Shown: positions 50,145 through 57,849, counted from the stretch's first letter. The stretch: DNA of 64,000 nt from a virus (IMGVR_UViG_3300023174_000040:1-64000); one strand, 5' to 3'. The notes: a model not told the origin generated them from the sequence alone. Made by a program: numbers and translations.

Positions 50145-51059
50145 ATGAACATTAGATACGGAATTTGTTGTATTATTCTCTCGTTAGAGGAAAATGATCC
50201 TCCAAAGAAATTTCAAAGAATGACTTATAAAAAGTTTAGTCAAACTCCAAGAGAAGAGGCCGTGACTGAACTTAGCAAAAGAATACTCAATAATATTGAT
50301 GTTACATTCAATGCTATAAAGTATTGTAAAGAACGTAATTTTAATTATAGGCTAAGTAGCGACTTATTTTCATTGATAACGTATGATAAGGCCGATTTAT
50401 CGCTAGAGCAATTGCCGGATTATGATAAAATAATTGATCTTTTCAAGCAGATAAAAGAATATAATGCTGTGAACAGTGTTAGGATAAGCCTGCACCCTGA
50501 TCAATTCAATGTCCTTGCCAGCAAAGATGAAAATGCTTTATCAAGAACTATTAAGGAATTAAATTTTTATAGCTGGGTTATGGATCAAATTGGATGCTCT
50601 GCTGATTATAACTCCCCTATAAACCTTCATATAAATAACAATCAGGATAGTTGTGAGGAGATAATCGATAGGCTATCTGCTAGTTTAGATATATTGGATG
50701 ACAATTGCAGGTCTAGGATAGTTTTTGAGAATGACGATAAAACAAAGTGTTGGAGTGTAAAAAAACTATCTGGATTTTATTATAAAAAATTTAATTCGCC
50801 AATTACTTTCGACTTTCTCCATCACAAATGCCACCCGGACGGATTATCGGAGAAAGAGGCGTTCGAACTCTGCTGTCACTCTTGGGGCAGTTTTAAGCCC
50901 CTGTTCCACTACAGTGAGTCTCGGGATGAAAAGAATCCAAGAGCACACGCAGACTATCCTTCAAATATTCCCAGCTTTTACGACAGCGAAATTGACATAG
51001 ATTTTGAGTTTAAGAAAAAAGAAAAAGCTATTGAAAAATTCATTACTCTAAACCATTAG
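50145..51059 (+). CDS. uvsE: UV DNA damage endonuclease (UvdE/UvsE family)
   Basis: The 304-residue TIM-barrel enzyme would nick DNA 5' to UV photoproducts to start alternative excision repair. It begins MNIRYGICCIILSLEENDPP, and RISLHPDQFNVLASKDENAL, LHINN, RIVFENDDKTKCWSV and ITFDFLHHKCHPDG carry the conserved His/Asp/Glu metal ligands, with PLFHYSES and AHADY near the end as in UvsE. Length matches bacterial members (~300). Phage versions are rare; T4 uses the unrelated DenV. With both ligases nearby it suggests adaptation to sunlit water. No Shine-Dalgarno; a TATTATAT box abuts the ATG. Confidence 0.9.
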   Translation: MNIRYGICCIILSLEENDPPKKFQRMTYKKFSQTPREEAVTELSKRILNNIDVTFNAIKYCKERNFNYRLSSDLFSLITYDKADLSLEQLPDYDKIIDLFKQIKEYNAVNSVRISLHPDQFNVLASKDENALSRTIKELNFYSWVMDQIGCSADYNSPINLHINNNQDSCEEIIDRLSASLDILDDNCRSRIVFENDDKTKCWSVKKLSGFYYKKFNSPITFDFLHHKCHPDGLSEKEAFELCCHSWGSFKPLFHYSESRDEKNPRAHADYPSNIPSFYDSEIDIDFEFKKKEKAIEKFITLNH

Positions 51060-52581
51060 ATATTTTATAATTATCTGTTAAGGTTTCCATTATATCTTTA
51101 TTTTCATAATTCTCAGATCTGACTGAATCTGGATGTGGCATATGAATTATACATGGTTTGTTATGGTTTAAATATTTTCTTTCCAAACCAATGCCAGTTA
51201 ATCTATTGAATATATCGCAATCTTCATATCCATAATTTTTCATCAATTCGTTATATCCGCCTATTTTTATCAAATTTTCTCTGTGAACATAAAGGAATCC
51301 GTGTAAATATCTAATAAATCCCATATCATTGTCGATCAGGAAATCTTCCCAGTTACCTGTTAGAAACTCATTTTTTTTAATTTTATATTCTTGAAAAAAG
51401 TCGTAATATGGATTTAAAATATAATCCACATCCATTTTTATAATCAAGTCGCCACAGGTATTTTTTATTGCTAAATTTGGTGCTTTTACAACTGAAAAGT
51501 ATTTTTCATTTTCTACCCTGATTACTTTAATCCGATTATCCAACTTTGATAGGTAAGATATGTCTTCATCTGAGGACCAATCTACTATTACATATTCTTT
51601 TATATCTTTATGTTTTATCCATGATTGAATAGATATTTTCAGCATATCAGTTCTGTTCTTAACAGAACAAATCAATGAAATAGTTTCTTCTTTTTTTGGA
51701 ACTAATTTTACTTCTTGTTTTTTTGCTATAATTAATGGAATTTTATTTATCTTTGAGGAGATGTATGAAAAGCTACTCCAATTTGATCCTATTATTTTTT
51801 TTGTTCCAGACAATAACATCATATCAATCAATGCATCTTTTTGACCTGGTTTACTTTCTAAATGATTTATGTTTTTAAAAAACTTTTTATCTTTGTTCCA
51901 TAATAAATTTGGAAATTTATTTACAAAATAGTTGTTGGTATCCTCACAGTCTGTTGATAAGAAAAAATTACAATCTGGATTTGCTTCCATTTCTTCATTT
52001 ATTTTAATCACAAATGACTCATTATCGGAAATGCCAAACTTGTCTTTCCATGGACTTGTTGTTGAGTCTCCTCTTCTTATGTGAATCCCTATGGTATTTT
52101 TATTAAAAGACTTTCTTATATTCTTTATTTTATTTTGTATTTCTGGTTTGAATTTTAAACTTTTAATGAAGTCATACTTGCCATAATTGTGCCACAAAGA
52201 ACTTAGCATGTATTCAATGCAAGAATCGCCACAATAACAAAAAGAATTTTTTTTAATAAAATCAATTATTGAATTTTGTTCAATTTCTTGAACATATTCG
52301 TCTGGATTTTTTTCATTTTTGTAAACCACCCTGTCTAGATTAAAATTATCTTTGCTGAATTCTTCATATTCTTTTTCATTTATGAATTTTAATTTTGTTT
52401 TTTGAAACAAGTCGTAGAATTTCTCATCAGACCACCCTGCTCCCCCACCCCAGAGAACTCTTAATTCGAAATTATTCTCTTCTGCAAAATTGTAAAAAGA
52501 ATTCAAAGTGCGCAATCTATTTGCCAATCCATGTTTTACTTTGATGCAAATAATTCTATTAGAAGGCTCCATATCTCTCAT
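51043..52581 (-). CDS. Two-domain glycosyltransferase: fucosyltransferase-like plus GT2
   Basis: A 512-residue fusion. Residues ~8-290 resemble O-fucosyltransferase/alpha-fucosyltransferase-type GT-B proteins: KVKHGLANRLRTLNSFYNFA (GLANRLR opening), NTIGIHIRRGDSTTSPWKDK with the HxRRGD signature, FFLSTDCEDTNNYF and KKIIGSNWSSFSYIS. Residues ~300-505 are a GT2-type GT-A domain: ETISLICSVKNRTDMLKISI, EYVIVDWSSDEDISYLSKL, and the DxD-like metal site KMDVDYILNP. Two activities in one chain could build two steps of one glycan. Alternative ATG at 52572. It stands alone on the minus strand, overlapping the UV endonuclease 3' end by 17 bases. Donors unknown. Confidence 0.78.
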   Translation of the reverse strand: MRDMEPSNRIICIKVKHGLANRLRTLNSFYNFAEENNFELRVLWGGGAGWSDEKFYDLFQKTKLKFINEKEYEEFSKDNFNLDRVVYKNEKNPDEYVQEIEQNSIIDFIKKNSFCYCGDSCIEYMLSSLWHNYGKYDFIKSLKFKPEIQNKIKNIRKSFNKNTIGIHIRRGDSTTSPWKDKFGISDNESFVIKINEEMEANPDCNFFLSTDCEDTNNYFVNKFPNLLWNKDKKFFKNINHLESKPGQKDALIDMMLLSGTKKIIGSNWSSFSYISSKINKIPLIIAKKQEVKLVPKKEETISLICSVKNRTDMLKISIQSWIKHKDIKEYVIVDWSSDEDISYLSKLDNRIKVIRVENEKYFSVVKAPNLAIKNTCGDLIIKMDVDYILNPYYDFFQEYKIKKNEFLTGNWEDFLIDNDMGFIRYLHGFLYVHRENLIKIGGYNELMKNYGYEDCDIFNRLTGIGLERKYLNHNKPCIIHMPHPDSVRSENYENKDIMETLTDNYKISNGLE

Positions 52582-52617
52582 AAGAGGATTGAATTTTTAA
52601 TTTTTTACCCCTCTCGG

Positions 52618-52635
52618 TTTCCTTTTGGTACGGTT
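52618..52635 (+). promoter_or_regulatory. GGTACGGTT element, copy 8
   Basis: TTTCCTTTTGGTACGGTT, 34 bases before the start of the secreted-protein gene at 52670 and directly upstream of the divergent glycosyltransferase. Confidence 0.85.
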
Positions 52636-52669
52636 GATAACGGGAAGGTCCACAGAGAATTTGTCTTAA

Positions 52670-53263
52670 ATGTTTAAAAAAATAATTGCACCCCTGTCGT
52701 TGCTGTTTATTTGTTGTTTTTCCTTAAAAGCCCAGGAAGAATCGACAGATCGAATTACTACCACACAAGACGATAATGGTTATTTCAACACTATTGAAGA
52801 AATTTGCGAAGCAGCAAACGCAGAAGATCACAATAAATATCTTTCTCTTCGTGTGAGTTCCACTAAAAGAGAGAAGAGAGAAATTGCACTGTTCTTTTTG
52901 TCTAATAAAATTAATATATCTATATTAGACAAAAAGTTAATAGATATTAAGGATGATTTTGCCGAGATAGCAGTTGAATACAAAATGACTGTTAATGAAA
53001 CAAACAATATTATTGTGAGCTTACTTGCAATGAAAAAAATAGACTCTGATTGGAAGCTAATCAAAGAGACGGTGATTAGTAAGAAACTGGAATCCCGGTG
53101 TAGGAGTGGAAATTGTCGTGCTGTTGATAATGATTTTTCTAACCCTCCTAGACTAAATTGCCCCAATGGTAAATGTCGTGCCGTGGGCGATAGTCCTTTG
53201 TCTTTGCCTCCAAAGCCTAATTGTGCTAACGGCAGGTGCAATCTTCTTATGAGAATTGAGTAA
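52670..53263 (+). CDS. Secreted protein with CxxGxCR repeats
   Basis: A 197-residue protein with a clear signal peptide (MFKKIIAPLSLLFICCFSLK, probable cleavage after LKAQ), the clearest such signal seen in the window. The middle (~40-140) is an NTF2-like alpha/beta domain (TIEEICEAANAEDHNKYLSL, EIAVEYKMTV, DSDWKLIKETV). The C-terminus has three CxxGxC(R) repeats: SRCRSGNCRAV, NCPNGKCRAVG, NCANGRCNL. This would act outside the cytoplasm of the infected host, for example in superinfection exclusion or envelope modification (inference). It could be host-derived. No Shine-Dalgarno; the GGTACGGTT element lies upstream. Confidence 0.7.
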   Translation: MFKKIIAPLSLLFICCFSLKAQEESTDRITTTQDDNGYFNTIEEICEAANAEDHNKYLSLRVSSTKREKREIALFFLSNKINISILDKKLIDIKDDFAEIAVEYKMTVNETNNIIVSLLAMKKIDSDWKLIKETVISKKLESRCRSGNCRAVDNDFSNPPRLNCPNGKCRAVGDSPLSLPPKPNCANGRCNLLMRIE

Positions 53264-53283
53264 AAAAAATAAAATAGTTTAAT

Positions 53284-53306
53284 AAATAACCTCATGAAGG
53301 TTATTT
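53284..53306 (+). promoter_or_regulatory. Hairpin presenting a start codon in its loop
   Basis: AAATAACC (53284-53291) and GGTTATTT (53299-53306) form a perfect 8-bp stem; the seven-base loop tcatgaa contains the ATG of the 53294 gene. There is no Shine-Dalgarno. Confidence 0.6.
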
Positions 53307-53458
53307 GTGAAAACAATGATTATTATCCTGCCGCTCTTAAGACCGGCAACGTCTATGATGTCTATATTGCAAAAGATTCTACTTTTATCATAATTGATGA
53401 ATTTCTTGAAAATCAAGAATATCCAAGAAATATATTCAAGATAATGGAACATTCTTGA
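53294..53458 (+). CDS. Small hypothetical protein, 54 aa
   Basis: MKVICENNDYYPAALKTGNV start; a compact beta-rich frame (VYDVYIAKDSTFIIIDEFLE) typical of a folded small protein. Its start codon sits in a hairpin loop. Not recognised, 22 bases before the deaminase-like gene. Confidence 0.55.
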   Translation: MKVICENNDYYPAALKTGNVYDVYIAKDSTFIIIDEFLENQEYPRNIFKIMEHS

Positions 53459-53480
53459 CAATTTGATTATAAGCTTTAAA

Positions 53481-53888
53481 ATGTTCAGGATGAACTTATC
53501 TAAAGTAATAGAAATTAGTTATGCCTTGGCGGGCAAACACAGGGGAAATCATAGGTGCCGCCATTTTAGTTTTATTTATGAAAGAAATACATTAATCTCT
53601 GTGGGGATGAACAGCGCAAAAACTCATCCATTAAATTTAAAATATAATTATATCAACAAGCAAAAAGATAAAATTAGTGATATTGTTGGCACCCATTCTG
53701 AATTGAGTGCAGTTCTAAAATTAGGCTATGAAGATTGTAGTGGACTAACAATAATAAATACAAGAATCAACCGCAGAAACGAGGTTGATTATAGTCGCCC
53801 GTGCATAGGATGCATGGATATGTTGACTCAACTTGGCTTTAAAAGAATTTTATACACAACTAAAGACAAGACGTTTTTAGAGATATGA
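53481..53888 (+). CDS. Cytidine/deoxycytidylate deaminase-like protein
   Basis: About 135 residues. The deaminase zinc site is visible as THSELSAVL (HxE, with Ser in place of the usual Ala) and RPCIGCMDML (PCxxC), in the correct order, with an N-terminal alpha/beta start (KVIEISYALAGKHRGNHRCR, FSFIYERNTLISVGMN). The family deaminates cytosine in nucleosides, nucleotides, RNA or DNA; in phages dCMP deaminase supplies dUMP for thymidylate. Substrate residues cannot be judged, so it could also act on RNA. I use ATG 53481; ATG 53490 and TTG 53463 are possible. It overlaps the RNA ligase start by 4 bases, so joint action with RNA repair is conceivable. Confidence 0.75.
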   Translation: MFRMNLSKVIEISYALAGKHRGNHRCRHFSFIYERNTLISVGMNSAKTHPLNLKYNYINKQKDKISDIVGTHSELSAVLKLGYEDCSGLTIINTRINRRNEVDYSRPCIGCMDMLTQLGFKRILYTTKDKTFLEI

Positions 53889-54940
53889 TAGATAAACTAA
53901 TAGATGATGGTTACGTTAATGTAGTGAAGCATCCTACTGACGAACTATTTATCTACAATTATACTGCTCGGGCACAATATGAAAATAAGTGGGCAGAATA
54001 TCCTGAGATTAGGAAATATAGAGGTCTGATATTGGACCCTTCAGGACAAATAGTGGGTAAATCTTTTGATAAGTTTCATAACTTAGAAGAATATTCTGAA
54101 AATAGTATTCTCGGTCCATTGCCGGATTACAACGATTTCGAAGTTTATGACAAACTAGACGGCAGCCTGGGTATATCGTATAAATACTCTGGGGGTGTTG
54201 CTATAGCAACAAGAGGCAGTTTCACATCAGAGCAGTCCTTTTGGGCCACCAACCATCTAAATAAAAAATATCCAAACTTTAACCCGCCAGATGATTTGAC
54301 TTTTCTTTTTGAGATATTATATAAAAAAAATAGAATAGTTGTTGATTATGATTACGAGGGATTAGTTTTACTTTCTGTTTTTAGAAAAGAAATAGAATTA
54401 TCTCGAGAAGAAATAGAAGTTATTTCAAAAGAGTATGATTTTGAATTAGTGGAAAAGTTTGATGGGATAAAAGATTTTGATAATATAAGAACTCTTTATG
54501 CAAGAGATAATGCCGAAGGCTTTGTGATAAAGTTCGATAATGGATTAAGGGTAAAATTAAAATATGAAGAATATTGTCGATTGCATAAAATAGTCACAGG
54601 TGTAAATTCTAAGATAATATGGGAAATGCTAAAAGAGAACAAAAACTTTGATGAAATTTTAGATCATGTCCCCGATGAATTTTACGATTGGGTAAAAAAC
54701 ACAAGAGACGCCATACAGGAAAAATATGAAGGAATAATTGAATCTGCGGAAGAAAAGAAAGAAAGTATTAAAAATTTAACAAGAAAAGAGCAGGCAGAAA
54801 TTATACTTCGGGATTGCAGAGACTATTCCGGTGTGGTATTCTCTCTGCTTGATAATAGGCCAGATAAGGCAAAAGAAATAAGTTGGAAATTAAGCAAGCC
54901 AGAAAATGATAAGCCGTTTAAGGATGAACAACAAGGCTGA
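53885..54940 (+). CDS. T4 RnlA-like RNA ligase
   Basis: A 351-residue nucleotidyltransferase that would join 5'-phosphate and 3'-OH RNA ends, classically to repair tRNA cut by host anticodon nucleases. Motif I is EVYDKLDGSLGISY with Lys90 as the adenylated residue; upstream YTARAQYENKWAEYPEIRKY and RGLILD match the Rnl1 N-terminus; TRGSF is the motif Ia region; TFLFEILYKKNRIVVDYD is motif IIIa, AEGFVIKF motif IV, and VKLKYEEYCRLH motif V. Length fits T4 Rnl1 (374). The C-terminal helical domain is kept. It starts in an ATGA overlap with the deaminase-like gene. No missing catalytic residue noted. Confidence 0.9.
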   Translation: MIDKLIDDGYVNVVKHPTDELFIYNYTARAQYENKWAEYPEIRKYRGLILDPSGQIVGKSFDKFHNLEEYSENSILGPLPDYNDFEVYDKLDGSLGISYKYSGGVAIATRGSFTSEQSFWATNHLNKKYPNFNPPDDLTFLFEILYKKNRIVVDYDYEGLVLLSVFRKEIELSREEIEVISKEYDFELVEKFDGIKDFDNIRTLYARDNAEGFVIKFDNGLRVKLKYEEYCRLHKIVTGVNSKIIWEMLKENKNFDEILDHVPDEFYDWVKNTRDAIQEKYEGIIESAEEKKESIKNLTRKEQAEIILRDCRDYSGVVFSLLDNRPDKAKEISWKLSKPENDKPFKDEQQG

Positions 54941-54954
54941 GATAAGGGGGATTT

Positions 54955-55542
54955 ATGATTAATATTAAACCACGCCTCCAACCAGAAGATTTTGAATTCT
55001 GGTTTAGTGTTCGTGGCTTTAGCAACTATGAAAACTACTGCTCGGAAACTAAAGAAAAAATTTCAACCGATCCCAGGTTCGCTTTTAAATATGCGGAAAA
55101 ATTTGGGCCTCTTCCAGAAGAGTGTGAATCTGTATTTTTAAAGAGTCCCGAATATGCTTATAATTATTCTTATTGGATAAAAAATAAAAGACTTTCTCCT
55201 AAACTTGAGAAAGTTTTTTCCCGATGTCCTAAGTGGGCTTATATTTATGCAAAAAAAATAATTAAAGGTAGATTGCCAAAAAGCATAGAAAAAGCTTTCT
55301 TAAAGTCACCCGAATATGCACTGCAGTACGCATACCTCATTGGTAAGCTGGAAGAAGATTTAGAATTTGTTTTTTTAGAAGATTGTGAACTTGCTCTAAA
55401 ATACGCAAGAGAGATAATAAAGAAAGGATTCTCGGGAAAAATGCACAATGCATTATTTTTAAAATTTTCTTTTGAGAAAAATAATGGTTATCAAAAACTT
55501 CATCTATCTCAGTACTTTCAAGAGTTTCCACAACCAACCTAG
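54955..55542 (+). CDS. Helical repeat protein of phage type, 195 aa
   Basis: Built from ~30-residue helical repeats with consensus (s)PEYAYxYAYxIxxxRLPxxLExxF: DPRFAFKYAEKFGPLPEE, SPEYAYNYSYWIKNKRLSPK, CPKWAYIYAKKIIKGRLPKS, SPEYALQYAYLIGKLEED and DCELALKYAREIIKKGFS. Such repeats occur in many T4-like and jumbo phages in proteins of unknown role; by analogy with TPR/Sel1 arrays they probably bind protein partners. AAGGGGGA precedes the ATG. It lies 14 bases after the RNA ligase and probably shares its mRNA. Confidence 0.75.
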   Translation: MINIKPRLQPEDFEFWFSVRGFSNYENYCSETKEKISTDPRFAFKYAEKFGPLPEECESVFLKSPEYAYNYSYWIKNKRLSPKLEKVFSRCPKWAYIYAKKIIKGRLPKSIEKAFLKSPEYALQYAYLIGKLEEDLEFVFLEDCELALKYAREIIKKGFSGKMHNALFLKFSFEKNNGYQKLHLSQYFQEFPQPT

Positions 55543-55547
55543 TTCAA

Positions 55548-56402
55548 TCAACCTAATAAAATACTTATATTTTTTAATAACTCCGTATCATTTGCGATTT
55601 CTGCTTCGTTTATAAAATTATCTATATTTAAAACTTTTTGTCTTAATGTAAGGGTGTTAGTTTTTATTTTTTTTTGTTTTGGAGTTCCACTGATATCAAA
55701 GAAGTTTTTGGGATCCTCTCCTAAAAATTTAATAATATTCTTATAAAAAGAAATATAATTTTCTCCTGTTAAATTTTCATAAGTCACATGTTGATAATCA
55801 ATATTGTTCCTTAAACAGAAGTTAAATACTATTTCTTCTTCTTCTAATAAATCTTTTTTATACTCAATAAATTCTTTGTAAAATACATTGATTCCAATTG
55901 AATGAAATTTTATTGATTCTAATTCTGAATTATAATTTTTTGTAATGCCTGCTGTTTTGTGCGAAATATATTTCAAAAAGATATTATTACGAGTCAAATG
56001 TATAATTTTTATATTATTATTTTTTATATATTTTAAAAAATTGCTGATCCCGATATGGTCTCCTGGCGGCAATTTATTATTGGTTCCTATGTGATGACTA
56101 AAAAATACCTTAAATCCAAAATGTTCCGACTGTTTTATCTCCTCCCAAATCTTTAAATATTCAATAAAGTTTCTGTTTCTGTTTCCTATAAATTGATTCG
56201 GATCACTACCAAATAAGATTTCACATCTTTTTCTAACTTCTGAATTGTTTTCTGCTAAATTCAATAAATTTAAACACGGTCTTACTTTGTATGGATGAAA
56301 TATCTCATACTGGCAACGTATGCTTTTTTGACTATCGAGGAACTCACATAGCATCTGAGACCCACTTCTGGGTGTTGTAACTATTATAAATTTTTTTGCC
56401 AT
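55548..56402 (-). CDS. Sulfotransferase-like protein
   Basis: A 284-residue protein with the sulfotransferase 5'-phosphosulfate loop near the start (KFIIVTTPRSGSQMLCEFLD, PRSGS at 11-15) and a downstream KIIHLTRNNIFLKYIS segment, the 3'-phosphate loop (R-x-N in place of the usual R-x-P). This matches the Stf0/NodH-like group that transfers sulfate from PAPS to sugars or lipids. The acceptor is unknown; with the glycosyltransferases elsewhere it may decorate a glycan. It is followed on the same strand by nothing, its 3' end lying 5 bases from the convergent repeat-protein gene. Confidence 0.8.
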   Translation of the reverse strand: MAKKFIIVTTPRSGSQMLCEFLDSQKSIRCQYEIFHPYKVRPCLNLLNLAENNSEVRKRCEILFGSDPNQFIGNRNRNFIEYLKIWEEIKQSEHFGFKVFFSHHIGTNNKLPPGDHIGISNFLKYIKNNNIKIIHLTRNNIFLKYISHKTAGITKNYNSELESIKFHSIGINVFYKEFIEYKKDLLEEEEIVFNFCLRNNIDYQHVTYENLTGENYISFYKNIIKFLGEDPKNFFDISGTPKQKKIKTNTLTLRQKVLNIDNFINEAEIANDTELLKNISILLG

Positions 56403-56440
56403 AATACCAATGCGGATTATTTGCTAAAAAACCGGTAGAG

Positions 56441-56632
56441 TCATCGACTCTTTTTCTTCTTCTTTTTCTTTTTCTTTTTGAGGCTATTTCTACTGGCCTT
56501 TACATATACTTGATCTGGGCCTGTTTGGTTGGCTAGTGGTGGATATTGGCCCACACCGCCATATTGCGGGGGATATATTCCCACTATCTCTTCTCCAAAT
56601 ATTTTCTTTACATATTCTTTAAAAGTTATCAT
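56441..56632 (-). CDS. Small protein with capsid-targeting-like N-terminus and poly-Lys tail
   Basis: A 63-residue protein starting MITFKEYVKKIFGEEIVGIY, followed by a Pro/Gly/Tyr-rich middle (YPPQYGGVGQYPPLANQ) and ending in eleven Lys then Ser-Arg. The combination of a targeting-type N-terminus and a polycation fits a DNA-condensing internal head protein. TATATAACTTT abuts the ATG. Similar YPP..GG.GQYPP small proteins occur in marine T4-like phages (recalled, not searched). Confidence 0.65.
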   Translation of the reverse strand: MITFKEYVKKIFGEEIVGIYPPQYGGVGQYPPLANQTGPDQVYVKASRNSLKKKKKKKKKKSR

Positions 56633-56688
56633 AAAGTTATATATCCACTATATAGTTTTTTTACTTAGAGCTTAAACTATATAGATTT
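56633..56688. promoter_or_regulatory. Divergent pair of TATATA boxes
   Basis: TATATAACTTT abuts the minus-strand ATG at 56632 and TATATAGATTT abuts the plus-strand ATG at 56689; in both the box occupies -11 to -6 relative to the A of ATG. Confidence 0.55.
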
Positions 56689-57849
56689 ATGCAAGACGAT
56701 GCAGTTCCAACTACAACTCCATTATTTACCGTAGGAAGCGAAGTTTATTCTTTGCTTCAAGAGAAAAATGGTTATTTAGAAAAAGTTGTAATTAAAAAAA
56801 TAATATACAATCCAGAAAATCAATCTTATCTTTATAAAGATACTTGGAATGGTATTTATTTTGAGGAAGATTTGCGTGAGATACAATCCCCAACCCCAAC
56901 ATTAACACCCACTTTAACGCTAACAAAAACCCCAACATCCACTCCAACAAAAACCAATACTCCGACTAGCACTAGGACCCCAACATCCACTCCAACAAAA
57001 ACAAAAACCAATACTCCGACTAGCACTAGGACCCCAACATCCACTCCAACAAAAACCAATACTCCGACTATTACTAGGACCCCTCTTCCCACACAAACAT
57101 CAACTCTTGCCCCAACCCCAACCTGTACTTCAACGCCCACATTGACTCTTACTCTAACGCCCACACTGACATCAACATCCACTCTAACACCAACACCTAC
57201 ACTCACTTCGAATACAATAATTCCAAGCTGTAACTCAATTACTTTGGTGGGCATCAATGCGGACACAACAGGAAATTCTGCGACGAAAACATCTGCTGGT
57301 GGTTGGGATTCATCATCGTATTCCGTTGAAACTTATTCAGAACCAGTCTCAGTAACATTCCAGGCTTCAACTAACGGAAATTATTTTATGGGTGGATTTT
57401 CTTATAATCCAACTACAAATACTCAGACTTATATAAATACAACCTATGGATTTTATATACAAAATGGATTTTTAGAGATATACGAATATGGAGGCCAAGT
57501 TAATGTCCCCGGCTCTACCATCACATTATCCACCGATGTTTGGAAGGTAGATTATAATGGAACAAATGTTGAATATTATAAAAATAATAATTTAATTTAT
57601 ACCTCATTAAATCCAATAACACAACCACTGCACGTTTTCTTTGCACTTTTGACTGGGGGGCAAGGCGTCACTAATATTTGTGTCAGATCAACAAACACTC
57701 CAAAACCGACGCCAACAAATACACCTACCAATACACTTGTTATGCTTTCTTATGAAAGAAGCTCAGATGCCCCAATCAGCACAGATCAAAATTGGGGTTT
57801 ATTAAGATCAGTCATACCAAACAACATACAAGGGTGGGGCGAATCATGA
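56689..57849 (+). CDS. TPT-linker surface protein, 386 aa
   Basis: Residues 1-65 are a small beta domain ([20 protein letters not shown]) that could attach it to the virion; ~68-180 are a [11 protein letters not shown]-type linker; ~182-345 are a beta-sandwich ([40 protein letters not shown]) resembling a lectin-like/ConA domain with a Y-x-N-x-x-L-x-Y strand pair; a short TPTNTPT linker and a C-terminal tail follow. No signal peptide. It is translationally coupled to the subtilase gene by an ATGA overlap, so both probably sit in one surface complex. Confidence 0.75.
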   Translation: MQDDAVPTTTPLFTVGSEVYSLLQEKNGYLEKVVIKKIIYNPENQSYLYKDTWNGIYFEEDLREIQSPTPTLTPTLTLTKTPTSTPTKTNTPTSTRTPTSTPTKTKTNTPTSTRTPTSTPTKTNTPTITRTPLPTQTSTLAPTPTCTSTPTLTLTLTPTLTSTSTLTPTPTLTSNTIIPSCNSITLVGINADTTGNSATKTSAGGWDSSSYSVETYSEPVSVTFQASTNGNYFMGGFSYNPTTNTQTYINTTYGFYIQNGFLEIYEYGGQVNVPGSTITLSTDVWKVDYNGTNVEYYKNNNLIYTSLNPITQPLHVFFALLTGGQGVTNICVRSTNTPKPTPTNTPTNTLVMLSYERSSDAPISTDQNWGLLRSVIPNNIQGWGES

